DNA of 58,681 nt from Clostridiales bacterium (GTDB lineage Bacteria > Bacillota > Clostridia > Oscillospirales > Oscillospiraceae): positions 192,560 to 251,240 of the forward strand of contig QALX01000009.1 in assembly GCA_003150485.1 (NCBI GenBank), written 5' to 3'. Positions within the stretch are counted from its first letter, which is position 1. The number at the start of each line of letters is the position of its first letter. Below, piece after piece: positions 25,039 to 33,229 of this stretch. The notes under the pieces are model-generated. The model had not been told where the DNA came from and ran no database searches. It saw only the letters and a list, made by a program, of their open reading frames with translations. The translations under genes were made by a program, and so were the position numbers.

Positions 25039-25109
25039 GTGACTACCGGTTCCCGACAGAAAATACAGGACCCGCGCAAAGGAGCGCGGCGTAATTTAAC
25101 AGGAGTGTG

Positions 25110-26375
25110 ATGGATTTCCCCATGGACAGTAGCTCAATAGGCATCATCGTCGCGTTGGTTTTATTACTCTGCGCCTCCGCCTACTTTTCCGCCACCGAGA
25201 CCGCCTTTTCCTCCCTGAACAAGATCCGCCTGCGAAATAAGGCGGAGGACGGGAGCCGCCGGGCGGCGTCTGCCCTGGCGCTGGCGGAGGACTTTGACCG
25301 CCTGCTTTCCACCATCCTGGTGGGCAACAACATCGTCAACATCACCGCTTCCACCCTGGGTACCGTGCTCTTCACCCGCTTTTTCCTGGAGTATGGCGCC
25401 GTCCTCTCCACCGTGGTGCTGACCCTGGCCATCCTCACCTTCGGGGAGATCTCCCCGAAAACTTTCGCCAAAAACCACGCCGAGTCGGTGGCCATGGGGG
25501 TTACCCCCTCTCTGAAGGTCATATTGGTATTGCTGCGCCCCCTGACCGCCCTGTTCAGCCTGTGGCAGAAGGCCATCGGAAAGCTGTTCCACGCCGGGGA
25601 GGGCACCGGGATTACCGAGGATGAGCTGATCACCATGGTCTCCACCGCCGAGGATGAGGGGGGCCTGGACACCAACGAGAGCCGCCTGATCCGCTCCGCC
25701 ATCGAGTTCGGCGACATGCAGGTGGACGAAATCCTCACCCCCCGGGTGGACATCGTGGCCATCTCCGACCAGGCCACCGCCGAGGAGCTGGACGAACTCA
25801 TCTCCTCCAACCGGTTCTCCCGGATCCCGGTGTGGCACGAGAACATCGACACCGTCATCGGCATCATCCACGAGCGGGACTTCCACGAGGCGGAGCTGGA
25901 GGACGGTGATCCCTGGCTGGACCTGGTCACCCCGGTGATTTACGTAGCCGCCTCCGCCCGGATCGCCGACCTGCTCCACGACATGCAGCGCCGGAAGATG
26001 CACATGGCCATCGTGGTGGACGAATTCGGCGGCACCGAGGGCCTGGTCACCCTGGAGGACATCCTGGAGGAGCTGGTGGGCGAGATCTGGGACGAACACG
26101 ATGAGGTAGTGGAGATGATCCGCAAGCAGGAGGACGGCTCCTACCTGATCAACTGCAGCGCCAGTGTAGACGATGTCTTTCAGCTCTTCGACCTGCGGCC
26201 GAAGGAGGACTTCTCCTCCATCTCCTCCTGGGTTATGGAGTCCCTGGGCCACATCCCCAAAGTGGGGGATCAGTTTACCTGCGAAAACCTACAGATCACT
26301 GTCACCGAAATCCACCGGATGCGGGTGATGCAGATTCGTGTGGACCTGCTCCCGGAGCCCGAGGAGGAGGAATAA
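25110..26375 (+). CDS. CNNM/CBS/CorC-HlyC transporter-associated protein
   Basis: A 421-residue membrane protein of the hemolysin-C/CorC family. Residues about 8-190 are the CNNM (DUF21) membrane domain with the family segments AYFSATETAFSSLNK and ILTFGEISPK. A pair of CBS domains follows (DILTPRVDIV-like segment VDEILTPRVD, and VVDEFGGTEGLVTLEDILEE), then a CorC_HlyC domain ends the protein. CNNM-family members act in magnesium or sodium/cobalt efflux; which ion applies here is unknown. AGGAG lies only 4 nt from ATG 25110; the later ATG 25122 is an alternative start. Confidence 0.9.
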   Translation: MDFPMDSSSIGIIVALVLLLCASAYFSATETAFSSLNKIRLRNKAEDGSRRAASALALAEDFDRLLSTILVGNNIVNITASTLGTVLFTRFFLEYGAVLSTVVLTLAILTFGEISPKTFAKNHAESVAMGVTPSLKVILVLLRPLTALFSLWQKAIGKLFHAGEGTGITEDELITMVSTAEDEGGLDTNESRLIRSAIEFGDMQVDEILTPRVDIVAISDQATAEELDELISSNRFSRIPVWHENIDTVIGIIHERDFHEAELEDGDPWLDLVTPVIYVAASARIADLLHDMQRRKMHMAIVVDEFGGTEGLVTLEDILEELVGEIWDEHDEVVEMIRKQEDGSYLINCSASVDDVFQLFDLRPKEDFSSISSWVMESLGHIPKVGDQFTCENLQITVTEIHRMRVMQIRVDLLPEPEEEE

Positions 26376-26386
26376 CCGTCAGTTTC

Positions 26387-26417
26387 CGGACGCCGCTGCC
26401 CGCGGCGTCCGTTTTTT
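26387..26417 (+). terminator. Terminator after the CNNM/CorC gene
   Basis: CGGACGCCGC pairs with GCGGCGTCCG (10 bp), followed by TTTTTT. Confidence 0.92.
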
Positions 26418-26445
26418 ACCGCGGCGGTCCGGCCGGAGGGAAAAG

Positions 26446-26474
26446 TTGACTTCTCTCCCCCTTCGTGCTTTAAT
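26446..26474 (+). promoter_or_regulatory. Promoter of the serine dehydratase operon
   Basis: TTGACT (26446-26451), 17-bp spacer, TTTAAT (26469-26474). Confidence 0.65.
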
Positions 26475-26518
26475 AGTGGCATCGTTTTTTACCAATCCCT
26501 GCTGAAGGAGGTTCTCCC

Positions 26519-27184
26519 ATGCGTTTATTTGATATCCTCGGCCCGGTGATGATCGGTCCCTCCAGCAGCCACACCGCCGGCGCCGTGCGCATCGGCTGGA
26601 TGGCGCAGCGGCTGCTGGGCAGTCCGCCGGTCCGGGCGGAGATCGGTCTGGCGGGCAGCTTCGCCCTCACCGGCCGGGGCCACGGCACTGACCGGGCCCT
26701 CATCGCCGGGCTTCTGGGGATGCACCCGGATGACAGCCGCATCCCGGACAGCTTCGCCCTGGCGGCGGAGCGGGGGCTGGACTTCACTTTCTCCACCCTC
26801 CACCTCCGGGGCGCCCACCCCAACACCGCCCGGCTCCAGCTGACCGGGGCGGACGGGCGCACCCTGGACATTGTGGCGGAGAGCGTGGGGGGCGGGCGCA
26901 TCCGGGTCTGCTCCATCGACGGCATCACCGCCAACTTCACCGGGGAGCACAACACCCTCATCGTCCACAATCAGGACGCCCCCGGCCACGTCTCTGCGGT
27001 CTCCTCCGCCCTCACCCAGCGGCAGGTCAACATCGCCACCATGCAGCTCTACCGCAGCGACGAGGGCGGCTACGCCGTCATGGTGGTGGAGTGCGACCAG
27101 CCCATTCCCGACGACATCCGGGAGTGGCTCCGGCACATCGACGGCATTCTCAAAATCACGATCTTTAATCAGGAGGACGACTGA
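26519..27184 (+). CDS. sdaAB: L-serine dehydratase, beta subunit
   Basis: A 221-residue subunit of the iron-sulfur L-serine dehydratase (serine to pyruvate and ammonia). It begins with the family motif DILGPVMIGPSSSHTAGAVR. A C-terminal ACT domain (about residues 148-220, with HNQDAPGHVSAVSSALTQ) may sense an amino acid. AAGGAGG precedes the start. The stop overlaps the alpha-subunit start (TGATG), so the two are translationally coupled. Confidence 0.95.
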   Translation: MRLFDILGPVMIGPSSSHTAGAVRIGWMAQRLLGSPPVRAEIGLAGSFALTGRGHGTDRALIAGLLGMHPDDSRIPDSFALAAERGLDFTFSTLHLRGAHPNTARLQLTGADGRTLDIVAESVGGGRIRVCSIDGITANFTGEHNTLIVHNQDAPGHVSAVSSALTQRQVNIATMQLYRSDEGGYAVMVVECDQPIPDDIREWLRHIDGILKITIFNQEDD

Positions 27185-28059
27185 TGGCATTTGACAGCAT
27201 TGCGGCCATGCTGCGCGCGGCCCGGGAGCAGGGGCTCTCCCTGCGGGAAATTCTCTGCCAGAGCGACAGCGCCGAAAGCGGCCTGAGCCCCGAGGCATCC
27301 CTGTCCCAGATGAAGGAACTGTGGGCGGTGATGCTGGACACCAGCGAGCACTACTGTCCCGCCGACCGCTCCAACAGCGGCCTGATCGGCGGCGACGCCC
27401 AGAAGGTACACGACGCCGCTCAGGCGGGCCGGCTCCTGGGCGGCCCCTACCTTCAGGAGGTCATAGAGGAGGCCCTCAAGACCGCCGAGTGCAACGCCTG
27501 CATGAAGCGCATTGTGGCGGCCCCCACCGCCGGGAGCTGCGGGGTACTGCCCGCCGTGCTCATCCCCCTCTACCGCAGCCAGGCGGCCACGGAGGAACAG
27601 ATTCTGGACGGGCTCTATATCGCCGCCGGATTCGGCCAGGTCACCGCCGCCCGGGCCTCCCTCTCCGGCGCGGAAGGGGGCTGCCAGGCGGAGGTAGGGA
27701 CTGCCAGCGCCATGGCCGCCGCCGCACTGGTCAGCGTCTCCGGCGGCAGCGGCGACCAGTGCGCCACCGCTTTCGCCATCGCCCTGGGCAACCTGCTGGG
27801 CCTGGTCTGCGACCCGGTGGCCGGGCTGGTGGAGGTGCCCTGCGTGAAGCGCAACGTCATCGGCGCGGTCAACGCCATCAGCGCCGCCAATCTGGCCCTG
27901 GCCGGGGTCACCAGCCACATCCCCGCAGACGAGGTCATCGACGCCATGGGCGACATCGGCGACAAGATGCCCCCTGACCTCCGTGAAACCGGAATCGGCG
28001 GCCTCGCCGCTACCCCTACTGCACAGAAAATCACTAAGTCCCTCCACCTCAAGTGGTGA
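27184..28059 (+). CDS. sdaAA: L-serine dehydratase, alpha subunit
   Basis: A 291-residue catalytic subunit. The Fe-S-binding cysteines are present in CNACMKRIVAAPTAGSCG and in the later GLVCDPVAGLVEVPC segment. The [4Fe-4S] cluster is oxygen-sensitive and acts as a Lewis acid in dehydration. The gene is coupled to sdaAB by a one-base overlap. Its stop lies a few bases before a long modular intergenic repeat. Confidence 0.96.
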   Translation: MAFDSIAAMLRAAREQGLSLREILCQSDSAESGLSPEASLSQMKELWAVMLDTSEHYCPADRSNSGLIGGDAQKVHDAAQAGRLLGGPYLQEVIEEALKTAECNACMKRIVAAPTAGSCGVLPAVLIPLYRSQAATEEQILDGLYIAAGFGQVTAARASLSGAEGGCQAEVGTASAMAAAALVSVSGGSGDQCATAFAIALGNLLGLVCDPVAGLVEVPCVKRNVIGAVNAISAANLALAGVTSHIPADEVIDAMGDIGDKMPPDLRETGIGGLAATPTAQKITKSLHLKW

Positions 28060-28345
28060 CGCTCCAGGGGCTCTTCCCCTGGACCCCGCCCCTTTTTTGA
28101 AAAAAAGGGGACAAAAAACTTTTTTCGCTCACGCCCATTCAACGAACGTGAGTGAAACGCCGATTATCATCGGCGTATCGGGTTTAGGGAGAAAAAAATT
28201 TTCGGTCAACCCTTTTTAAGTGAGACTCCAAATCTCTGATTTGGTTAAGTCGAACTTACGCAGAGTGCAAAAGGCTTGTGGGTTCCAAGGGCAAAGCCCT
28301 TGGGCGCATTCCGCAGAGTGCGAAACACCCAATGATACCAAAAGC

Positions 28346-28384
28346 GCAAAAGGGAGCCTTTTCTCCTGAAAGGCTCCCTTTTGC
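28346..28384 (-). terminator. Hairpin downstream of the structured element, copy 1
   Basis: GCAAAAGGGAGCCTT pairs with AAGGCTCCCTTTTGC, a perfect 15-bp stem with a 9-nt loop. On the minus strand it lies just after the structured element and is followed by GCTTTTGG. It could be a transcript end, though the T-run is short. Copy 2 lacks it. Confidence 0.4.
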
Positions 28385-28428
28385 GATCATATTTCTCAAA
28401 ATTAAAAACAGGCTTGATTTTCCAGTAA

Positions 28429-28557
28429 CTATGAAGTAAAATAAAGGTGGAAACATAAATAAGCGGCAGGATACAGCGGGATAGGGCCCGCCGTATCCCT
28501 ATGCTGAGTGAACACGGCACTCAACACAACAGTCTTTGACTGCACCGTATCACTCAT
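28429..28557 (-). ncRNA. Candidate structured small RNA (or 42-codon ORF), copy 1
   Basis: On the minus strand a near-ideal promoter, TTGCAA (28584-28579), 17 bp, TATAAT (28561-28556), precedes two hairpins: TGAGTG/CACTCA (28505-28523) and a 12-bp stem at 28469-28498. A 42-codon frame also fits here (ATG 28557, with AAGGAGG upstream), but its ATG overlaps the -10 box, so this promoter could not make an mRNA containing it. Compared with copy 2, most substitutions fall in the hairpin loops and most are non-synonymous in the frame. This favours an RNA over a peptide. Confidence 0.5.
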
Positions 28558-29404
28558 TATACCCTCCTTTTTGAATCTTTGCAAGTCTCTATTTATACGA
28601 CGCTTCGAAGGTTCTCTCTCTCTTTAAGGGTTATGATGGGGAAATGTGTTACGCCTTGATATAAATCAGGCGGTGTTGAGTTTCACGCTCAACACCGCTG
28701 TTTATGTTTCCGGCAAAGTCCTGGCGGGACGAACGTTCCCGTCCCGCCAGGCAATCTTGCTGGAAATAAATTCACTAAAAACGGAGCCTTTTCTGATGGA
28801 AAGGGCCCCGTTTTTTGTATCTCTATTTTCCCTGCGCCGATGATAATCGGCGCACTTCCACGCCCCGTTGAATGGGCGCGAGCGAAAAAAGTTTGGGTCC
28901 AGCCTTTTTAAGTGAGACTCCAAATCTCTGATTTGGCCAGTCGAACTTACACAGAGTGCAAAAGGCTGGCGGGAGTCCAGAGGGCGGAGCCCCGCAGCGT
29001 TAAGCAAACGTGCCGGGGGCACGTTTGTAGCGTAGGCTGTGCCCGTCTTAACGGGCACAGGGAGCGTATCAGAAACGCATATGCGTAACCGCCAGGGAAC
29101 CCCTTGCGAGGGTTCCCTACGACCAAACAGAGTTTGGTCTACCCTCCTGCGCTTTTCTTATCATCAGGAGTTTCGCACCCTGCGGGGTGCGCCCAAGGGC
29201 TTTGCCCTTGGAACCCACAAGCCTTTTGTAAAAGGCTTGACCGAAAACTTTCTTCTCTCTTAACCCCTGCGCCGATGATAATCGGCGCACTCCCACGCTC
29301 CGTTGAATGGGCGTGAGCGAAAAAAGTTTGGGTCCAGCCTTTTCAAAGGCTGGCGGGATGCAAGGGCAGCGCCCTTGCCGGGGTCCGGGGGCGGAGCCCC
29401 CGTC

Positions 29405-30274
29405 CTACTCCTCGGTCACGTGGACGTGGTTGTTGATGTGGTCCATACAGTAGCAGCGGTAACCGGCGCACTTGGAGCAGTACCGGAACTCCAGGTCGGG
29501 GTAGTCGGCGTCGGTGCGGCCGCAGACACAGCACTTGTGAAGATAACCGGTCTTCTGCTGAGCCTCTTTGGCGGCCTTCTTAAAGTGGATGGTCTGGCGG
29601 GAGTAGCGGTGCTGAACCCGCTGGCCCCGGCCCCGGAGGGCCTCAATGAGACTGTCGCCGAAAAAGATCAGGTAGTTCAAAATCGCCAGCACCGGCAGCA
29701 GTGCGCTGATGTACGCCCCCTTCAGCAGCAGGGACACCACGCCGTACAGCAGCCAGGCCGCGTCCAGGTAGGCCAGCCACTTGACCTTCACCGGGATGAT
29801 AAAGAACAGCAGCACCATCATGTCCGGGAACAGGGACGCGAAGGCGAAGAACAGGGACAGGTTGTTATACTCCATGGTACTGGTCACGGCCATGCCGCCA
29901 CCGATCAGCCCCTCCAGCAGGCCCACCACAATGGCCAGGACGATGCCGGAGCAGTAGAAGAAGTTAAACCGGGCCGTCCCCCACTGATTCTCCAGCCGGG
30001 AACCGATAAAGTAGTAAAAATAGGCGCTGATGGCGAAGAAGAAAATGTTGGAGCCGTAATTGGGCACCAGGACGAAGGTCACCAGCCGCCAGATCTGGCC
30101 CTGGAAGATGTAGGCGGGGACAAAGGAGAGCATAGCGCTGAAGGTGCCCCTGCTCATCATGTCCATCACGTAGACAATGACGTTGCCGATCACCACCCAC
30201 AGCATCAGATTCGGAATCCCGAACCGGGGATGCTGATAACAGAAGCGGTCGATGGCGGAGTTGATTTTTTTCAC
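29405..30274 (-). CDS. Rhomboid-like membrane protein with zinc ribbon
   Basis: A 289-residue protein. Residues about 15-215 carry six hydrophobic helices arranged as in rhomboid/DUF1751 proteins, including GQIWRLVTFVLVPNYG and RLENQWGTARFNFFY, which correspond to the rhomboid WR and helix-3 regions. The catalytic GxSG segment is replaced by YNNLSLFFAFASLF, so proteolysis is unlikely. The C-terminus is a Cys/His zinc-binding tail (CCVCGR, then YCSKCAGYRCYCMDHINNH). The start is GTG 30274 with GGAGGG 8 nt upstream. Its 3' end abuts the modular repeat. Confidence 0.75.
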   Translation of the reverse strand: MKKINSAIDRFCYQHPRFGIPNLMLWVVIGNVIVYVMDMMSRGTFSAMLSFVPAYIFQGQIWRLVTFVLVPNYGSNIFFFAISAYFYYFIGSRLENQWGTARFNFFYCSGIVLAIVVGLLEGLIGGGMAVTSTMEYNNLSLFFAFASLFPDMMVLLFFIIPVKVKWLAYLDAAWLLYGVVSLLLKGAYISALLPVLAILNYLIFFGDSLIEALRGRGQRVQHRYSRQTIHFKKAAKEAQQKTGYLHKCCVCGRTDADYPDLEFRYCSKCAGYRCYCMDHINNHVHVTEE

Positions 30275-30360
30275 TGAAAGAACCCTCCGAATTTCGTAAT
30301 TTCACAATAATGCCATTTTAGCCGCCTGTCGGAAAAAAGTCCACAGGAAATTGTAAATAC

Positions 30361-30389
30361 TTGCAGAATGGCCCCTGCTATGATAAAAT
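30361..30389 (+). promoter_or_regulatory. Promoter of the ahcY operon
   Basis: TTGCAG (30361-30366), 17-bp spacer, TAAAAT (30384-30389). Confidence 0.7.
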
Positions 30390-30433
30390 TTTTTCGATTG
30401 TCAGACTGATACTGATAGAAGCGAGGAAATACC

Positions 30434-31681
30434 ATGAGTATTGTCAAAGATATGTCCCTGGCCGAATCCGGCCGCACAAAAATTGAGTGGGTGCGCTCCT
30501 TTATGCCCGCCCTGTCCTCCATTGAGGAGCGGTTTGCCCGGGAAAAACCCTTTGCCGGGCTGCGCATCGCCGTGTCCGTCCACCTGGAGGCCAAAACCGC
30601 CAATCTGGGGCTGGTACTGGCCAAGGGCGGCGCGGAAGTCCACTTGACCGGCTGCAACCCCCTGTCCACCCAGGACGACGTGGCGGCGGGCGTGGCCAGC
30701 CTGGGGGTGGACACCTACGGCGTGTACGGAGTCAGCCCGGCGGAGTACGAAAATCTGCTGGTCAAGACCCTGGAATGTCATCCCCACCTGATCGTGGACG
30801 ACGGCGGCGACCTGATTAACCTGCTGGGCGGCCCCCGGAAGGACCTGGCCGACTGCCTGATCGGCGGCTGCGAGGAGACCACCACCGGCATCCTCCGCCT
30901 GAAGGCCCGGGAGCGGGAGGGGGTCCTCCCCTGCCCCATGATGGCGGTGAACGACGCCAAGGCCAAGCACTACTACGACAACAAGTACGGCACCGGCCAG
31001 TCGGTCTGGACCGCCATTATGGACACCACTAACCTGATCGTGGCCGGGAAAACCGTGGTCATCGCCGGGTACGGCTGGTGCGGCAAGGGCGCCGCCATGC
31101 GGGCCCAGGGCATGGGCGCCAACGTGATCGTCACCGAGGTGGACCCCTTCAAGGCCCTGGACGCTACCATGAACGGCTACCGGGTCATGACCATGGACGA
31201 GGCCGCCAAGGTGGGCGATATCTTCGTCACCGTCACCGGCTGCAAAGACATCATCACCCCCCGCCACTTCGCCGTGATGAAGGACCAGGCCATTCTCACC
31301 AACGCCGGTCACTTCGACTGTGAGGTGGACGTGGCCAGCCTGAAGCAGATGGCGGTGCAGGAGACGGTGCGCCGGGAGAACATCCAGGGCTACACCCTCC
31401 CTGACGGCCGGACCCTGAACGTGGTGGGCGAGGGTCGGCTGGTGAACCTGGCGGCAGGCAATGGCCACCCGGCGGAGATCATGGACATGTCCTTTGCCGT
31501 CCAGGCCCTGAGCCTGGAGTGGCTGGCCAGGCACCGGGACCAGCTGGAGACCCGCCTGTACCAGGTCCCCGCCTCCATTGACGACGAGATCGGCCGGGTG
31601 AAACTGGCGGCTATGGGCCTGACCATCGACCGGCTGACCCCGGAGCAGGAACAGTATCTCAGCGGATGGCAGGTGGACTGA
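30434..31681 (+). CDS. ahcY: Adenosylhomocysteinase
   Basis: A 415-residue enzyme that splits S-adenosylhomocysteine into homocysteine and adenosine, clearing the product of SAM-dependent methylation. The NAD-binding motif GYGWCGKGAAMRAQGMGA and the substrate-binding region CEETTTGILRLK are clear. The C-terminus lacks the terminal YRY of many homologues (ends LSGWQVD), as in the shorter bacterial and archaeal type. It is the first gene of a short operon; the PHP gene starts 1 nt after its stop. Confidence 0.95.
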   Translation: MSIVKDMSLAESGRTKIEWVRSFMPALSSIEERFAREKPFAGLRIAVSVHLEAKTANLGLVLAKGGAEVHLTGCNPLSTQDDVAAGVASLGVDTYGVYGVSPAEYENLLVKTLECHPHLIVDDGGDLINLLGGPRKDLADCLIGGCEETTTGILRLKAREREGVLPCPMMAVNDAKAKHYYDNKYGTGQSVWTAIMDTTNLIVAGKTVVIAGYGWCGKGAAMRAQGMGANVIVTEVDPFKALDATMNGYRVMTMDEAAKVGDIFVTVTGCKDIITPRHFAVMKDQAILTNAGHFDCEVDVASLKQMAVQETVRRENIQGYTLPDGRTLNVVGEGRLVNLAAGNGHPAEIMDMSFAVQALSLEWLARHRDQLETRLYQVPASIDDEIGRVKLAAMGLTIDRLTPEQEQYLSGWQVD

Positions 31682-31682
31682 T

Positions 31683-32561
31683 ATGGCACACAGCACAATT
31701 TCCCCCGGCGAAAACCGGGTAGACCTCCACGCCCACTCCACCGCCTCCGACGGCACCCTCTCCCCCACCGAGATCGTCCAGCTGGCCCGGGATTCCAACC
31801 TGCGGGCGGTGGCCCTCACCGATCATGACACCGTGGCCGGGGTCCCCGAGGCCCTGGAGGCAGGCAAACGGCTGGGGGTGGAGGTGCTCCCGGGCATCGA
31901 GATCTCCGCCGACTACGAGGACACCGGCGCCCACATTCTGGGCTACCTGGTGGACCCGGCCTCCCCCGCCCTCCAGGAAGTGATCGACTGGTTCGTGGCG
32001 GAGCGGGAGACTCGGAATCAGGCCATTGTGGATAAGCTGGCCGCCGACGGCTTCCCCATCTCCCTCCCGGAGCTGAAGGCCAAGTTCCCCCACACCATGC
32101 TGGGCCGTCCCCACATCGGCCAGCTGCTGGTGGAAAAGGGGTGCGTGGGCTCGGTGACGGAGGCCATGGACCGTTGGCTGTGGGACGGCCAGCCCTACTA
32201 CGTGGCCCGGCAGCACCTGCCCGCCGCCGACGCCATCCGGCTCATCAACCAGGCCGGCGGGGTGGCGGTGATCGCCCACCCGCTGGAATACGGCTACGAC
32301 AACGAGGGGGTGGAGCGGCTGATCCAAACCGGTCACGACCTGGGCGCCGTGGGCGTGGAGTGCCGCTACTCGGGCTACACCGCCCAGGAGGAAGCTCTGC
32401 TGGAATCCCTCGCCCGGGCCCGGGACATGGTGGTCACCGGCGGCAGCGACTTCCACGGCCCCCGCAAGCCCTACCGTCTGGGGTCCGGCACCGGCTCCCT
32501 CCGGGTCTACTACCAGGCGGTGGAACAGCTGAAAGCCTGCCAGCAGGCCCGAACCCTCTGA
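31683..32561 (+). CDS. PHP domain phosphoesterase
   Basis: A 292-residue protein with the full PHP metal-site set: DLHAHSTASDG near residue 14, TDHDT near 40, PGIEIS near 65, a HPL motif near 200 and SDFHG near 258. It resembles the YciV/TrpH group, which acts on 3',5'-nucleoside bisphosphates and short 5'-RNA ends. Coupling to ahcY fits a role in nucleotide salvage, but the substrate is unproven here. Confidence 0.88.
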   Translation: MAHSTISPGENRVDLHAHSTASDGTLSPTEIVQLARDSNLRAVALTDHDTVAGVPEALEAGKRLGVEVLPGIEISADYEDTGAHILGYLVDPASPALQEVIDWFVAERETRNQAIVDKLAADGFPISLPELKAKFPHTMLGRPHIGQLLVEKGCVGSVTEAMDRWLWDGQPYYVARQHLPAADAIRLINQAGGVAVIAHPLEYGYDNEGVERLIQTGHDLGAVGVECRYSGYTAQEEALLESLARARDMVVTGGSDFHGPRKPYRLGSGTGSLRVYYQAVEQLKACQQARTL

Positions 32562-32588
32562 CGCCCCATCGAGAAAGGAGTTTTCCCT

Positions 32589-32903
32589 ATGCTTCTGGTA
32601 AACATCGACTACATTCCCGGCAGGGAACTGGAACCCCTGGGCCTGGTAAAAGGCTCCACCATCCAGAGCAAGAACATCGGCCGCGACATCACCCAGTCCT
32701 TTAAGACCCTGGTGGGCGGCGAACTGAAATCCTACACCGACATGATGGACCAGGCCCGCGCCCTGGCCACCCAGCGCATGGAGCAGGAGGCGGAGGCCCT
32801 GGGGGCCGACGCCGTGGTGAACATCCGCTACTCCAGCGCCTCTGTCATGCAGGGCGCCGCCGAAGTGATGGCCTACGGCACCGCCGTCCGGTTCAAAGGG
32901 TAA
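32589..32903 (+). CDS. YbjQ/UPF0145 family protein
   Basis: A 104-residue protein of the YbjQ family (heavy-metal-binding-like pentameric fold). The signature is GLVKGSTIQSKNIGRDI, then EAEALGADAVVNIRYSS and the C-terminal VMAYGTAVRF. A clear AAAGGAG site precedes the start. It lies 27 nt after the PHP gene, probably in the same operon. The function of the family is unknown. Confidence 0.85.
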   Translation: MLLVNIDYIPGRELEPLGLVKGSTIQSKNIGRDITQSFKTLVGGELKSYTDMMDQARALATQRMEQEAEALGADAVVNIRYSSASVMQGAAEVMAYGTAVRFKG

Positions 32904-32924
32904 TTCCATCCCATTGTGCAAGTA

Positions 32925-32954
32925 AAGCGTCCAGCTTTTTCAAGCTGGACGCTT
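32925..32954 (+). terminator. Hairpin after the ybjQ-like gene
   Basis: AAGCGTCCAGCTT pairs with AAGCTGGACGCTT (13 bp, loop tttc). The following bases (GTCATTG) are not a T-run. The stem shares GTCCAGCTT with the terminator at 33174. Confidence 0.5.
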
Positions 32955-32985
32955 GTCATTGAAAACGGCTGCGCAAATGCAGCGT

Positions 32986-33172
32986 CTCACAGAGTTCTGT
33001 CATCTTGAATGACGGAACTCTGTGAGATTCGTTCTTTCCGACGGCATGTACGTCGGAAAGAACACTTCTCAGCCTGCAAGTGCCGCTCCTTTGGGGCGGC
33101 GCACAGGCAGGGTGCAATGACTCGAAAAAATGCTTGCATTTTTTCGAAGCATGGCGACTTTGTCGACATGCT
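32986..33172. repeat. Array of intergenic hairpins between ybjQ-like gene and rplQ
   Basis: The 326-bp gap 32904-33229 holds no gene but at least five further hairpins in a row: CTCACAGAGTTC (32986-33026), GTTCTTTCCGACG (33031-33063, loop gcatgta), GCCGCTCC/GGGGCGGC (33082-33100), CGAAAAAATGC/GCATTTTTTCG (33123-33146) and CATG-CGAC/GTCG-CATG (33149-33172). The GACGNCATGTNCGTC loop recurs at 48746-48760. Function unknown. Confidence 0.6.
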
Positions 33173-33173
33173 A

Positions 33174-33205
33174 AAAAAGTCCAGCTTTTTCAAGCTGGAC
33201 TTTTT
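33174..33205. terminator. Bidirectional terminator of the alpha operon
   Basis: AAAAAGTCCAGCTT pairs with AAGCTGGACTTTTT, so both strands end in a T-run. It closes the minus-strand ribosomal cluster after rplQ and may catch plus-strand transcripts. Confidence 0.85.
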
Positions 33206-33229
33206 GTTTTGCTCTGATATGGACTGGGA

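Larger units (their letters stand above)
28064..29345. repeat. Long modular intergenic repeat, copy 1
   Basis: About 1.28 kb with no conventional gene. The part at about 28385-29340 is a reverse-complement copy of about 52925-53882. Within it are shorter modules. A 19-bp core beginning CGCTCACGCCC occurs on the plus strand at 28126 and on the minus strand at 28866 and 29301. AGTGAGACTCCAAATCTC starts at about 28220 and 28908. A block around 28993-29152 recurs twice in the other locus. Many perfect hairpins are present, including CCCCTTTTTT/AAAAAAGGGG (28089-28110) and GCGGTGTTGAG/CTCAACACCGC. A structured element at 28429-28557 is listed separately. Confidence 0.8.

Noticed and set aside
28429..28557. 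Annotating the 42-codon frame as a protein gene
   Set aside because: The ATG overlaps the best -10 box, and differences from copy 2 are mostly non-synonymous and placed in RNA loops.
28064..29345. CRISPR array
   Set aside because: The repeats are of different lengths and orders, have no regular spacers and no cas genes nearby.
33149..33172. Recombination site (dif/attachment-like) from the CATG-CGAC/GTCG-CATG hairpin
   Set aside because: It lies within a run of unrelated hairpins, has no partner site or recombinase gene, and lacks a dif-like core.
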